Source: Demequina sp. (GTDB taxonomy: Bacteria > Actinomycetota > Actinomycetes > Actinomycetales > Demequinaceae). From it: a DNA stretch of 64,000 nucleotides. Each line of letters opens with the position of its first letter. Within the stretch, counting starts at the first letter, position 1. This document shows positions 30,124 to 39,809 of the stretch, piece by piece. The position numbers and the translations under genes were made by a program. Under the pieces are notes generated by a model. That model made no database searches. It was not told the DNA's origin and saw only the letters and a program-made list of their open reading frames with translations. The stretch covers positions 124,001-188,000 of the forward strand of contig NZ_JADQBF010000004.1 of NCBI RefSeq assembly GCF_016278775.1, written 5' to 3'.

Positions 30124-31238
30124 GGGAGATCCTCTTCTTTGTTGTTGTCGACACTGCAACGCGGCAGGTCCGAAGTGTCTTCCTCGCCGATCGCCACGAT
30201 GGCGGCATAGGCGTCTTCCAGCGTATCTACCGCGTAAACGTCGAGGCCGTCTGGAATGTGCCCGATGACCTGGCTGCAGTTCTCGACCGGTGCGAGAAAG
30301 TGCTCGGCGCCTGCGGAACGAGCACCGTACATCTTGTGGGCAATGCCGCCGATCGGATACACCTGACCATCCACGTCGATGACCCCTGTGCCAGCCACTT
30401 GCGCGCCTGCAAGTTCGTCCTCAGCCGTGAGCTGGTCCATGATGGCCAGCGCGAACATCAGTCCCGCGCTCGGTCCGCCTACCCTATCAATCGCGACGGT
30501 GACGTCGATCGATGGATCAAATTGGGGATCGACCGTGATGCCCATGCGCGGTTGACCCTCGTAGTCGATGAGGTCGAACGACACGGTCTGCTCTTCACCG
30601 TCGCGCATCACGGTCATGGTGACCGTGTCGCCAGGTTCGCGCACGGAGACGTAGTCCGAGAGGTCGGTGTAGGACACGAACTCTTCACCGTCGCCTGACG
30701 CCAACACGTCGCCGACGAGAAGAACTCCAGCGGCGTTCGACTCGTCCAAGACCTCCACCACCGTGATGGTCGCGGGTACCTCGTCGCCGAGCGCCTCGAG
30801 GGCGGACACTGTCGCGGCCTCTTGGGAGGTGATCCACTGCAGCTCGCTTCGCTCCTGCTCCTCCTCCTGGTCCTCAGGACTGCCGAGCACCGCCTCGACA
30901 GGGAGCACAGTCCTGGCTGGAGAGAAGAACCCCTGAATGACGGCGCCCACGGTGAACCTCTTGGAACTGGCGTCCGATACCGAGACGGTCGTCAGGCGCA
31001 GTTCTCCCGTCGACGTGTACGTCGTCGCGCCCTCGATCTGGACGAGGCGCACGTCGTCGGCGGTCGAGAGGGTATCGAACGTGGGACCAGGCCCCTCGAT
31101 CGCGTACTGCGCTGGCGCTACCGTCAACACGGCTAGCAAGAGCGATCCCGTCAAACCGGTGGCCGCCATCACGTTGGCGCGACGGGACGGCGGTTGCTCC
31201 GACAGCGAAAGGTACACGTCGTCTAGTGGCTCACTCAC
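30120..31238 (-). CDS. PDZ and Lon-protease-domain secreted serine protease (YlbL-like)
   Basis: PDZ region SNAAGVLLVGDVLASGDGE; Lon catalytic VGGPSAGLMFALAIMDQLT and KMYGARSAGAEHFLAP; start could be ATG 31256. Confidence 0.88.
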   Translation of the reverse strand: MSEPLDDVYLSLSEQPPSRRANVMAATGLTGSLLLAVLTVAPAQYAIEGPGPTFDTLSTADDVRLVQIEGATTYTSTGELRLTTVSVSDASSKRFTVGAVIQGFFSPARTVLPVEAVLGSPEDQEEEQERSELQWITSQEAATVSALEALGDEVPATITVVEVLDESNAAGVLLVGDVLASGDGEEFVSYTDLSDYVSVREPGDTVTMTVMRDGEEQTVSFDLIDYEGQPRMGITVDPQFDPSIDVTVAIDRVGGPSAGLMFALAIMDQLTAEDELAGAQVAGTGVIDVDGQVYPIGGIAHKMYGARSAGAEHFLAPVENCSQVIGHIPDGLDVYAVDTLEDAYAAIVAIGEEDTSDLPRCSVDNNKEEDLP

Positions 31239-31333
31239 GCCCCCATCATTGCCCATAGCGAACGCGAGCCCCAATCGGGCTCCCCGTTCGTTACCGTGGG
31301 GAACGGTAGGGGGCGCCGATGCGAGGAGACGAG

Positions 31334-32710
31334 ATGGCGGACGCGGAAGAGCAGTGGATGAAGCTGCTCCGAGAGCTGTTTGGCGACGACGCCGAGGAGG
31401 CGCTCGACCAGATGCGCCACATGGGAATGGACCCGTCGGCCCTCGCTCAGGCATCTGGGATGGCCAATGCCCCAGGGATGATGGACCACATGCTGAGCCA
31501 GATTCGCGCCCTCATGAGTCAGTCTCAAGGCGAAGACGTCAACTGGACGCTTGCCCACGACGTGGCGCGCGGCGTCGCGGCTCAAGGCGGCGACCCCATG
31601 ATCAGTGCGGCTCAGGCCCGCGAGTACCGCGCCGCCGTGACTGAGGCCGAATTGTGGCTCGACGCTGCGACGGACTTCGACCCCGCCCGAGCCCAACCCG
31701 CCGTATGGAGCCGCGCGGAGTGGGTGGAGGCGACGTTGCCCAAGTGGCGGTTCCTGGCGGGGCCCGTCGCGTCGTCAGTGTCCTTGGCGCTCGGGGGCGT
31801 GCTGAGCGACGACTCCGGAATGCTCGACGGGCCGAACGCCCAAGGCCTGATCGGTTCAGTGAGCCCCACCGTCTGCGGAATGCACATGGGACAGGCCGCC
31901 GGAGCGATGGCCCGCGAGGCCTTCGGTGCCACCGACCTCGGCATCCCGTTGCTCGATGAGGCCCGCGTGGTGATGGTGCCGCAGCAAGTCGAGGAGTTCG
32001 CAGAGGGCCTCGACATCGACATGGCGGACGTGCGCCTGTTCCTCGCGCTGCGCGAGGCGGCACACGTGCGCCTGTTTGCCTCCGCCCCGTGGTTGCCTGG
32101 CCAACTGCACGCCGCCATTGAACGCTACGCGCGCGGAGTCACGGTGGATCTTGACGCACTCGACAACGCCGTGCGCGACGCAGGCATGGGCGACCCAGCG
32201 GCACTTCAGAAGGCGCTCACCACCGGGATCTTCGCTCCTACCCACACGCCCGAACAGGTCGAGACGCTCGCAGCCATTGAGACGTGGCTGGCGCTCATCG
32301 AGGGCTGGGTTGACGAGGTCACCGCTCGCGCCGCCGCCCCACACCTATCCGCCTTGGGGCCCTTGCGGGAGATGATGCGACGCAGGCGTGCCGCTGGGGG
32401 GCCAGCGGAGGATACCTTCTCCGGATTGCTGGGCCTCACGCTTCGACCTCGGCGGCTTCGCGACGCGGCCGACATGTGGGCAACCCTGACAGACCGGTTG
32501 GGAACGTCCGCACGTGACGCACTGTGGCGCCACCCCGATCTGCTACCTGAGGCCGAGAACCTCGCCGACTGGAAGACCTGGGTTGAGAGGGCCACCGGTG
32601 AGAAGCGTGCGGATGACATCGACCGCGAAATCGAGGCTCTGTTGAGCGGCACCTGGGAGGGGCCAGACGAGGGGCCAGACGGGGAATCCGACACGACGAG
32701 TGGCGCTTAG
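31334..32710 (+). CDS. DUF2342 family zincin-like protein
   Basis: MADAEEQWMKLLRELFG...; REAAHVRLFASAPWLPGQLHAAIERYARG. Confidence 0.8.
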   Translation: MADAEEQWMKLLRELFGDDAEEALDQMRHMGMDPSALAQASGMANAPGMMDHMLSQIRALMSQSQGEDVNWTLAHDVARGVAAQGGDPMISAAQAREYRAAVTEAELWLDAATDFDPARAQPAVWSRAEWVEATLPKWRFLAGPVASSVSLALGGVLSDDSGMLDGPNAQGLIGSVSPTVCGMHMGQAAGAMAREAFGATDLGIPLLDEARVVMVPQQVEEFAEGLDIDMADVRLFLALREAAHVRLFASAPWLPGQLHAAIERYARGVTVDLDALDNAVRDAGMGDPAALQKALTTGIFAPTHTPEQVETLAAIETWLALIEGWVDEVTARAAAPHLSALGPLREMMRRRRAAGGPAEDTFSGLLGLTLRPRRLRDAADMWATLTDRLGTSARDALWRHPDLLPEAENLADWKTWVERATGEKRADDIDREIEALLSGTWEGPDEGPDGESDTTSGA

Positions 32711-32806
32711 CGGGTATTGTCGGCTTCCGCGTCTACGCTTGACGCAACGGACCCCCGGCTGGGGGCCAGCGGCACACGCCGCACACCAGCAATAAGGAGA
32801 AGGCTC

Positions 32807-32965
32807 ATGGCCGACAAGTACCAAGGCGAGTTCTACTGCGTGAAGTGCAAGGCCAAGCGCACCACCGAGGGTGACGTTGTGGTTTCGGAGAACGGGCGCC
32901 GCATGGCGAAGGCCACGTGCCCCGAGTGCGGAACCAAGTTGAACCGCATCCTCGGCAAGGCGTAA
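32807..32965 (+). CDS. DUF5679 zinc-ribbon small protein
   Basis: MADKYQGEFYCVKCKAKRTTEGDVVVSENGRRMAKATCPECGTKLNRILGKA with two CxxC pairs; SD AAGGAGAAGG. Confidence 0.85.
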   Translation: MADKYQGEFYCVKCKAKRTTEGDVVVSENGRRMAKATCPECGTKLNRILGKA

Positions 32966-32983
32966 CTCGCGCCAACCGACGTC

Positions 32984-33015
32984 AAGGCCGGGTGCCCTCG
33001 CGGGTGCCCGGCCTT
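32984..33015. terminator. GC-rich hairpin, candidate terminator
   Basis: AAGGCCGGG...CCCGGCCTT 9-bp perfect outer arms just after DUF5679; weak T tract. Confidence 0.5.
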
Positions 33016-33105
33016 CGTCGTACCCGGGCATGAGCGACGCCGTTGGGGGCGTTCGCGCCTGTGGATAGAGCCCGTTGGCGTGGGTAGCGGTGGCACGCTC
33101 GCACC

Positions 33106-34050
33106 ATGAGACTGATCGCCGGCGCCCGCGTTCTGACTCGTGGTGACGGCGTGCTCCAGGTGGGCGTCAGGGATCCGTTGATCGTGAGCGACCTCAGCCT
33201 GCACGAGCGCAGGTTCCTCGAACGGCTCGACACCGCGGCGAACATCTCCCTGGCCGACCAGACGCGCTACGCCCGCTTGGTGACAAGGCTCGTGACCGCG
33301 GGGTTGATCGAGCAAGACGCTCCCCGGTCACGAGACCCAGCCCCGCGAGCCACTATCAACGACGGCGGCCCCGTCGGATGCGGCATAGGACTGGCGCTCG
33401 CGCGGGCGGGCTGGGCGGTGGCGATCGACGATGACGGTCGCGCTGTCGAGACGCCGCGTGGCACCTATGATCCCGGCTCTCTAGCGGCGACGCGCCAAGC
33501 AGCCGCAGCCGACACGATCCGCCGAGTGTTGCCCCACGCCGATGTGCACGCGGGACGGGAACGATCGGACGTGTCCATCATCGTCTCTCATGGGGCCCCG
33601 TTGATCGAGGCGGCGGTGGCGCTCATGGCGGGGGACGTGCCACACCTCTACGTCACGACGGACGAACGCGGTGCGCAGGTGGGGCCTGTCGTGATCCCGG
33701 GGCGCAGCGCGTGTGGCGTGTGCGCAGGGCTCATGCGGACGCTCGCCGATCCCTTGTGGCCTGTGCTGTCACTCCAGCTCACTGCCGGGCGCCCGCTAGC
33801 CCTGTGCGGCCCTGACACGGCCGCACAGGCGGTCGCACTGGTCGCAGGCGCGCTCGAGTGGTGGCGCTCGAGTGGTGGCCGGAGCACCGGCTCGGCACCA
33901 GGTTGGCTCGACACCTTGTGGACCATCGATCGCCACCGCCCCCCTCATGCCACCGCGGTGGCACCACATCCCGACTGCGGATGCGGCGCGACGGGACCCG
34001 TTGGCGACGAACTCGCCGCGCGAAGGGCGCGGATGCCTGGCGCCTCGTGA
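33106..34050 (+). CDS. ThiF/E1-like, cyclodehydratase-like family protein (orphan)
   Basis: HLYVTTDERGAQVGPVVIPGRSACGVCAGLMRTLADPLWPVLSLQL...HPDCGCG resembles TOMM/ThiF-type partner proteins. Confidence 0.65.
   Translation: MRLIAGARVLTRGDGVLQVGVRDPLIVSDLSLHERRFLERLDTAANISLADQTRYARLVTRLVTAGLIEQDAPRSRDPAPRATINDGGPVGCGIGLALARAGWAVAIDDDGRAVETPRGTYDPGSLAATRQAAAADTIRRVLPHADVHAGRERSDVSIIVSHGAPLIEAAVALMAGDVPHLYVTTDERGAQVGPVVIPGRSACGVCAGLMRTLADPLWPVLSLQLTAGRPLALCGPDTAAQAVALVAGALEWWRSSGGRSTGSAPGWLDTLWTIDRHRPPHATAVAPHPDCGCGATGPVGDELAARRARMPGAS
33850..33877 (+). repeat. 14-bp perfect tandem duplication (GCGCTCGAGTGGTG)x2
   Basis: Exact adjacent repeat inside the ThiF-like coding sequence. Confidence 0.95.
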
Positions 34051-34070
34051 TGCGCCGCAGCCGCGTGCGC

Positions 34071-36062
34071 TCAGTGCGCCGCGACAATCCCTAAGATGTC
34101 GGCACCGTAGCGATCCAACTTTGAGGCCCCCACGCCGTGCACTTTCGCCAGTTCGCCAAGGGACTGCGGGCGATGGCGAGCGATCGCCACGAGTGAGGTG
34201 TCCACCAGCACCGTGAAGGCGGGTTTGGATGTGGCCTGCGCGAGTTCAAGCCGCCAGGCCTTCAGCGCCTCGAAGAGCTTCGCTTCGTCGGCATCGAGAT
34301 CGTGTGCCGCGACACGGGCGGGCCGACGCTGCAGCGAGGCGGTCGCGTCAGGCCACCACTTCTCCAAGAAGCGTGTGCGTTTGCGGGTGGCGCGACCACC
34401 TTCTTTGCGGGCCCGCGCAAAGCTCACGTGGAGGTGCTCTCGTGCCCGCGTGATACCGACATACAGCAGGCGCCTTTCCTCCTCGATCGCCTCGTCTGTC
34501 TCCGCCATCGAGATCGGCAGCAGGCCTTCCGACATCCCCACCAGGAACACAGCGTCCCACTCGAGGCCCTTGGCCGCGTGGATGGTAGTGAGCGTCACGC
34601 CATCCACGGACGGCGCGTGTTGCGCGGAGGCACGGTCGGCCAGGTGCTCCACGAAGTCGCGCATGGTGGCGGCTTCGCCAGTGGCCGTGACCGCATCCAC
34701 ATCGAAGTTGTCGGCCAACTCCACGAGAGCCTGGAGAGCGTCCCATCGTTCGCGCACCGCACCGCGGGCAGCGGGAGGATCTTCCGACCACCCCGCGTCG
34801 ACGATCGCCTCACGCACTTGCGCACCGAGCGGATCGTCCGACCCCACCACGGCAGCGCCGCGCAACAGCACGATCGCCTTGCGGACCTCTTCTCGCGCAA
34901 AGAACCGCTGACCACCACGCACGAGGTAGCCGATACCCCGGCTCGCTAGGGCGTCCTCAATCTCTTCCGACTGGCTGTTGGTGCGATACAGGACGGCGAT
35001 CTCACGGGCGGCGACGCCCGCAGAGACGAGCGCCTCGATGCGATCCCCGACGGCGGCCGCCTCCGCGGCATCGTCCAGATAGGCGCGGAAGCCCACGGCG
35101 GGACCGGAGGGCCGCTGAGACACCAGTTCCACCCCTGACGCGGAGGCTCCGCGATGGGCCATCAGGCCGTTCGCGAGGTTGACCACTTGGGGCGTCGACC
35201 GGTAGTCGCGCACCAAGCGCACCACCGTCGCGTCCTCGTAGCGTCCCGTGAAGCCGAGCAGGTGCTCTGGCGATGCCCCGGCAAACGAATAGATGGTCTG
35301 GGCGGGGTCCCCCACCACGCACAGTTCGCGTCTGCCGCCAAGCCACTGGTCAAGCACGTACTGCTGCAGGGGGGAGACATCTTGGTACTCGTCGACCACA
35401 AAGTGCCGGTACTGACGCCTGATCTGATCGCTGACCTCGTCGTGGCGACCGATGATGTCGGCCAGCAGCAACAGAATGTCTTCAAAATCGAGCACGACGG
35501 CGTCCGTCTTCGCCTCTTCGTAGGCCCGCATCACGTCGGCCACCTGCATGGCGTCGATGCCAGCGGGCGCCGGACGACCCTTCGCCTTGATGACGCGGGC
35601 GTAGTCGTCGGCGGCCACCAGGGTCACCTTCGCCCACTCAATCTCCGACGCAAGGTCCCGTACCGTCAGGCGGTCGGGGCTGAGGCCAGCCGCGCGCGCC
35701 GCTCGCCCCACCAAAGGCGCCTTTTGGTCCACCAGTTGGGGCACCTGACCGCCCACCACTTGCGGCCAGAAGTAGCTGAGTTGGCGCAAAGCGGCGGCGT
35801 GAAAGGTCCTGGCCTGGATGCCATCGGCCCCGAGCGAGCGCAGCCGTTGCCTCATCTCGCCAGCCGCGCGCGCCGTGAACGTCACCGCCAACACTGACTG
35901 GGGGTTGAACGCCCCCACGCGTACCCCGTACGCCATGCGGTGCGTGATGGCGCGCGTCTTGCCCGTGCCTGCACCCGCGAGGACGCACACGGGACCGTGG
36001 AGGGCGGTGGCGACCTCGCGTTGTTCAGGGTCGAGGGCTTCGAGAATCTCGTCGGCAGACAT
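34071..36062 (-). CDS. uvrD2: UvrD-family helicase with C-terminal HRDC domain
   Basis: GAGTGKTRAITHR, DEYQDVSPLQQYVLD, GDPAQTIYSFAGA, C-terminal HRDC-like LGELAKVHGVGASKLDRYGADIL. Confidence 0.92.
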   Translation of the reverse strand: MSADEILEALDPEQREVATALHGPVCVLAGAGTGKTRAITHRMAYGVRVGAFNPQSVLAVTFTARAAGEMRQRLRSLGADGIQARTFHAAALRQLSYFWPQVVGGQVPQLVDQKAPLVGRAARAAGLSPDRLTVRDLASEIEWAKVTLVAADDYARVIKAKGRPAPAGIDAMQVADVMRAYEEAKTDAVVLDFEDILLLLADIIGRHDEVSDQIRRQYRHFVVDEYQDVSPLQQYVLDQWLGGRRELCVVGDPAQTIYSFAGASPEHLLGFTGRYEDATVVRLVRDYRSTPQVVNLANGLMAHRGASASGVELVSQRPSGPAVGFRAYLDDAAEAAAVGDRIEALVSAGVAAREIAVLYRTNSQSEEIEDALASRGIGYLVRGGQRFFAREEVRKAIVLLRGAAVVGSDDPLGAQVREAIVDAGWSEDPPAARGAVRERWDALQALVELADNFDVDAVTATGEAATMRDFVEHLADRASAQHAPSVDGVTLTTIHAAKGLEWDAVFLVGMSEGLLPISMAETDEAIEEERRLLYVGITRAREHLHVSFARARKEGGRATRKRTRFLEKWWPDATASLQRRPARVAAHDLDADEAKLFEALKAWRLELAQATSKPAFTVLVDTSLVAIARHRPQSLGELAKVHGVGASKLDRYGADILGIVAAH

Positions 36063-36122
36063 TGGCGCCATTGTGTCAGGCGGGGGTGACGCCCAGCACG
36101 CTATCCCCAGACGACGACCGCG

Positions 36123-37043
36123 CTACACCGTGATGCGCTCGGCCCGCGTGGCGTCGTCGATAGGCCCGCCGTACCACTCCTCCAGCAACCGGCGCGCTAT
36201 CGACCCGTGCGGCGCCAGGATGACTGTGCCGTCCGCCACGAGTTCGACGATCTCCTCTCGCGAAACGAACATGGCCTCGCTGATCTCGTCCTGATCGAGA
36301 ACGAACTCCGACGAGTCAACCGAGGCGGTGAACCCCACCATGATCGAGGCCGGAAACGGCCACGGTTGAGACCCGACGTAGGCGAGGTCGCGCAAGCGAA
36401 GCCGAGCCTCCTCAAAAACCTCCCGATGGGCGGCCTGCTCAAGGCTCTCCCCCGGCTCGACATAGCCCGCCAGGTGGGAGAACCTGCGCGGCGACCAGTA
36501 CGACGCATGCGCCAACAGCAGTCGATCCTCTGGGTCGGTGATGGCGACGATCACGGCCGGGTCGGTGCGCGGATAGTGCTCCCTGCTATCGCGCTCGCAG
36601 TAGCGCACCCACCCACCCTTGATGGGCTCCGTCTGGCCGCCACACACGGCACAGCGCGGGTGGTTGGCGTGCCAGGTGGTGAGCGCCACCGCAGTCGCAG
36701 CGAGCTCTCGATCCCTTGCGCCTTCTCGACCACGCTGTGCCAACTGTCCCAGCAGGGCACGCAACGGGATCATGCCATCGCCGCCGATGCCGTCGGTGTC
36801 GGTGCCGAAGGCCGAGTCCTCGGGGACGAGCGCCACCACATCGCGGCCCGCGTCGACTCCGAGGTACACGCGCAGCGAGGCGGAGGGTTGCTCGGCCGGT
36901 GCAAGGATCGCCAAGCGGCCGTCCATAGCCAATATGGAACCGTTGCGCACGACCACGGCGTGGAGCGAGGCGAGATCCGCAAGGTCGCGGCGCTCGGCCG
37001 CCCGGTCCACGAGCAATGGCTCGCCCAACGCCCACATAGTCAC
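36123..37043 (-). CDS. nudC: NAD(+) diphosphatase
   Basis: CAVCGGQTEPIKGGWVRYC...HYPRTDPAVI, Nudix box GYVEPGESLEQAAHREVFEEARL, SQPWPFPASIMVGF. Confidence 0.93.
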   Translation of the reverse strand: MTMWALGEPLLVDRAAERRDLADLASLHAVVVRNGSILAMDGRLAILAPAEQPSASLRVYLGVDAGRDVVALVPEDSAFGTDTDGIGGDGMIPLRALLGQLAQRGREGARDRELAATAVALTTWHANHPRCAVCGGQTEPIKGGWVRYCERDSREHYPRTDPAVIVAITDPEDRLLLAHASYWSPRRFSHLAGYVEPGESLEQAAHREVFEEARLRLRDLAYVGSQPWPFPASIMVGFTASVDSSEFVLDQDEISEAMFVSREEIVELVADGTVILAPHGSIARRLLEEWYGGPIDDATRAERITV

Positions 37044-37184
37044 ACGCCCCACGCTACCTGGAGGCGCGCCAGCGCCGTCGCGCGCACGGCGAGTGGCACC
37101 CGTGCGCCCTTGTTCCCCGTGTGCGTCGCCTGGCAGGCGGCGTGGAACGCGCACGGAAGGCGGTTTTCGCCGTACGGTTACTGC

Positions 37185-38129
37185 GTGCCTCGCTCACCTC
37201 TCGCGCTTGCGGCCCTCGCCTCGGTAGCCGTTCCTGGCCTTGACGTGTACGACGTACTGCGCAGCCCACACTCCGATGCCGACTTCGACATCGTGATCAT
37301 CAAGGACGCCACTGGCAAACGTTGGGTGGTGCGCGCACCCAAACGCGCCGCTGCCGGAGCCGCGCTCGAGGCGGAGATGGGGCTGCTGCAGGCCCTCGCG
37401 CGGGCGCACGACGCCGGACTGATCGAGTTTGACGTGTCTCGGCCGAAGGGCGCAGCCACCATGACGGGCGAGGAGGGCGGTCGCGCCGTCGTCTACACGG
37501 AAGTGCGCGGCGCGCCGCTCGACCTGGCCGCCATCGAGCCAGGGCCAGGCCTCGCAGCATCGGTTGGCCGTGCGATCGCCCAGATTCACGAACTCCCGCC
37601 CTCGCTCGTCGAGGATCAGGGTCTGCCCACCTACGACGCCGACGAATATCGCTTGCGGCGTCTTTCCGAACTCGACGCGGGGGTGCAGACAGGCCTCGTA
37701 CCGCCGCGGCTAGCTGATCGGTGGGAGCGCCAGATGGAGAACGTGGCGTGGTGGCGGTTCGAGCCCACCGTCACGCACGGCGACCTCGGCGAACAGCAGA
37801 TCCTGGTACGCGAAGGCTCCGTCGCCGGAATCGTCGATTGGATGGATGCGCGAGTGGCCGACCCGGCCGATGATCTCGCTTGGCTTGCGGCCGCCGCGCC
37901 AGACGACGTCTACGAGTCGATCATGGAGGCGTACGTGATGGCCAGGCGCGAGACGCGCGACCCTCACCTCAACGACCGTGCGCGCCTCGCCTCCGAACTG
38001 GCGCTGCTCAGGTGGCTCATGTATGGCGTGCGCACCGACAACGACAATGTCGTGGCGGACGGTCGGGGGATGCTCTCGGACCTCGAGGCGCTGTTGTTCG
38101 ACGACGGCTACGCCCCGCCGTCTGCCTGA
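37185..38129 (+). CDS. Phosphotransferase (APH/macrolide 2'-phosphotransferase-like)
   Basis: VTHGDLGEQQILV and GIVDWMDARVADPADDLAW kinase motifs. Confidence 0.85.
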   Translation: MPRSPLALAALASVAVPGLDVYDVLRSPHSDADFDIVIIKDATGKRWVVRAPKRAAAGAALEAEMGLLQALARAHDAGLIEFDVSRPKGAATMTGEEGGRAVVYTEVRGAPLDLAAIEPGPGLAASVGRAIAQIHELPPSLVEDQGLPTYDADEYRLRRLSELDAGVQTGLVPPRLADRWERQMENVAWWRFEPTVTHGDLGEQQILVREGSVAGIVDWMDARVADPADDLAWLAAAAPDDVYESIMEAYVMARRETRDPHLNDRARLASELALLRWLMYGVRTDNDNVVADGRGMLSDLEALLFDDGYAPPSA

Positions 38130-39679
38130 CTCCACGTCCGGTTGCGGCCCGCCTGCTTGGCGCGGTAGAGCGCGAGATCGGCCACTTCCAGCAGCTCGCC
38201 CGTCTCGATGTCTTCGCCGATCAGCGTGGCCACGCCTGCGCTGACTGTCACCTGGGCAGGGCCGTCACGCGTCTCCACGCGAAGCTCAGCGCACGCGTCT
38301 CGCATCGCCTCCGCGACCGCGTGGGCCTGCTCGGCGGTCGACCCAGGTAGGAGGACCAAATACTCGTCGCCGCCGTAGCGCACCGCGTGGCCGCCTGGAG
38401 CGCCGCGCTTAAGGACCTCAGCCACGGCCTCGATCACCCTGTCGCCCACGACGTGCCCCAGCGAATCGTTGACGGACTTGAAGTCATCGATGTCGACGAC
38501 GACGACGCTGAGAGGTGACCCCATGGCGATGCAGGATTGCACGATCTCTGGCAGCGCTTCCGCGAGAAAACGGCGGTTGTAGAGCCCTGTGGCACTGTCG
38601 CGAATGACTTGGTCTCCCAGCTCGGCTCTCAGCTCCTCGCTCACCTCCACCTCTCGGGACAGAGCGTCGCGCGTACGCTCTAGCTCCCGACGTTGCATGA
38701 CGGACTCCGTCACATCTTGCAGGATGACGCAGCGGCCCACGGTGCCTCCCCTGCCGTCGCGAATCAGCGTCGTCACCACACTCACCACGCGGGGCTCGGC
38801 CAACCCTGGCACGTCAACGTCGCCTTCGGACTCCAGGATGTGAGCGGTGCGGGGACACGACCGACCGAGAGACTCTCCCAAGAAGTCCTTCGCCCCGTCG
38901 ATCTCCAACGCGAAGTCTCGCGCCGCCGCGTTGGCGTCGATCACTCGTCCCCAGTTGTCTGTCACAAAGACCGCGCCAGCGAGGCTCTCGAAGAGTTCGC
39001 CTCGCGCAAGCGGCACCTTGTCGACCAGGCCGTCCCTGACGACCGCTGAGCCGATCATCGCGACCGGCATCACCAAAAGCACGGGGGCGAGACTGGGGCC
39101 GCTCGGACCCCACACAAACACAGAGACGACGTAGCCCACCGAGGGCAAGGCCCCGGCAAGGAACACCGCGATCCGGGTCTTCTTCGAACTGCGGGCAAGG
39201 TGCCGATGTCGGTCGAACACGCTCGCCAACAGTTTGGCCGACAGGCCAAGGAGGACCGCGGTGTGGATCCAGAACCCCACCGCGTAGGAGAGCGTGCCGT
39301 CGTCATCCGCGACAACCATCACAGGGTGGAGCGCGGGCACCGCTGCGATGAGTCCCACGACAGCGGGATGAGCGACGAGGTTGATCACGTCGAGCGGTCG
39401 CGGCGACCACGTGGGGTTCTCGAGCACTTTCACGAGGCTCCGAACGCCTCCCACGAACAGTGCGCCCCAGAACAGGACCCTCACGGGATGCTCGCTCGTG
39501 GCGGTAAACGGATACTTCAGCGCCACGAGCGAGATGACCGACCACATCACGGTGGCGACCAACACGGTGGCGACGGCGAGACCAGCCAACGTCAAGCGGT
39601 TTCCGCGCAGGACAGTGACGCCAACCCAGATTGCGACCAGGATCGTCGCAATGTGCGCAATCGAGAGGAGAAGCGTCAC
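38108..39679 (-). CDS. 7TM-PAS-GGDEF diguanylate cyclase
   Basis: Hydrophobic N-terminus, PAS-like region, DSATGLYNRRFLAEALP, RYGGDEYLVLLPG. Confidence 0.88.
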   Translation of the reverse strand: MTLLLSIAHIATILVAIWVGVTVLRGNRLTLAGLAVATVLVATVMWSVISLVALKYPFTATSEHPVRVLFWGALFVGGVRSLVKVLENPTWSPRPLDVINLVAHPAVVGLIAAVPALHPVMVVADDDGTLSYAVGFWIHTAVLLGLSAKLLASVFDRHRHLARSSKKTRIAVFLAGALPSVGYVVSVFVWGPSGPSLAPVLLVMPVAMIGSAVVRDGLVDKVPLARGELFESLAGAVFVTDNWGRVIDANAAARDFALEIDGAKDFLGESLGRSCPRTAHILESEGDVDVPGLAEPRVVSVVTTLIRDGRGGTVGRCVILQDVTESVMQRRELERTRDALSREVEVSEELRAELGDQVIRDSATGLYNRRFLAEALPEIVQSCIAMGSPLSVVVVDIDDFKSVNDSLGHVVGDRVIEAVAEVLKRGAPGGHAVRYGGDEYLVLLPGSTAEQAHAVAEAMRDACAELRVETRDGPAQVTVSAGVATLIGEDIETGELLEVADLALYRAKQAGRNRTWSQADGGA

Positions 39680-39809
39680 GATGAGCTCTCCTCACGTCCG
39701 ACTACGCCGTCGGCACTTGCCCACACCATCGACCGATGTCACGCCAGTGTAAGGAGGTTGGGTCAACGGCGGCACTCCCCGCCGTGGGTATCGCATGACG
39801 GTGGCGCAA

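Noticed and set aside
28045-30210. 721-aa plus-strand ORF opposite UPF0182
   Set aside because: Shadow frame of a well-recognised UPF0182 gene; translation has no family features.
32752-32765. CCCCC-GGCT-GGGGG hairpin before DUF5679 as riboswitch or attenuator
   Set aside because: Five-bp stem only, no additional conserved structure visible.
33106-34050. Possible RiPP/TOMM biosynthetic cluster
   Set aside because: No YcaO, oxidase, transporter or precursor peptide gene nearby; only the E1-like protein is present.
36207-37184. N-terminal half of the 640-aa ORF before the APH gene
   Set aside because: Overlaps nudC antisense; the true start is the GTG at 37185, preceded by TACGGT.
39766-39785. 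Hairpin ACGGCGG-CACTCC-CCGCCGT after adnB as terminator
   Set aside because: Only a 7-bp stem and no T tract; too weak to call.
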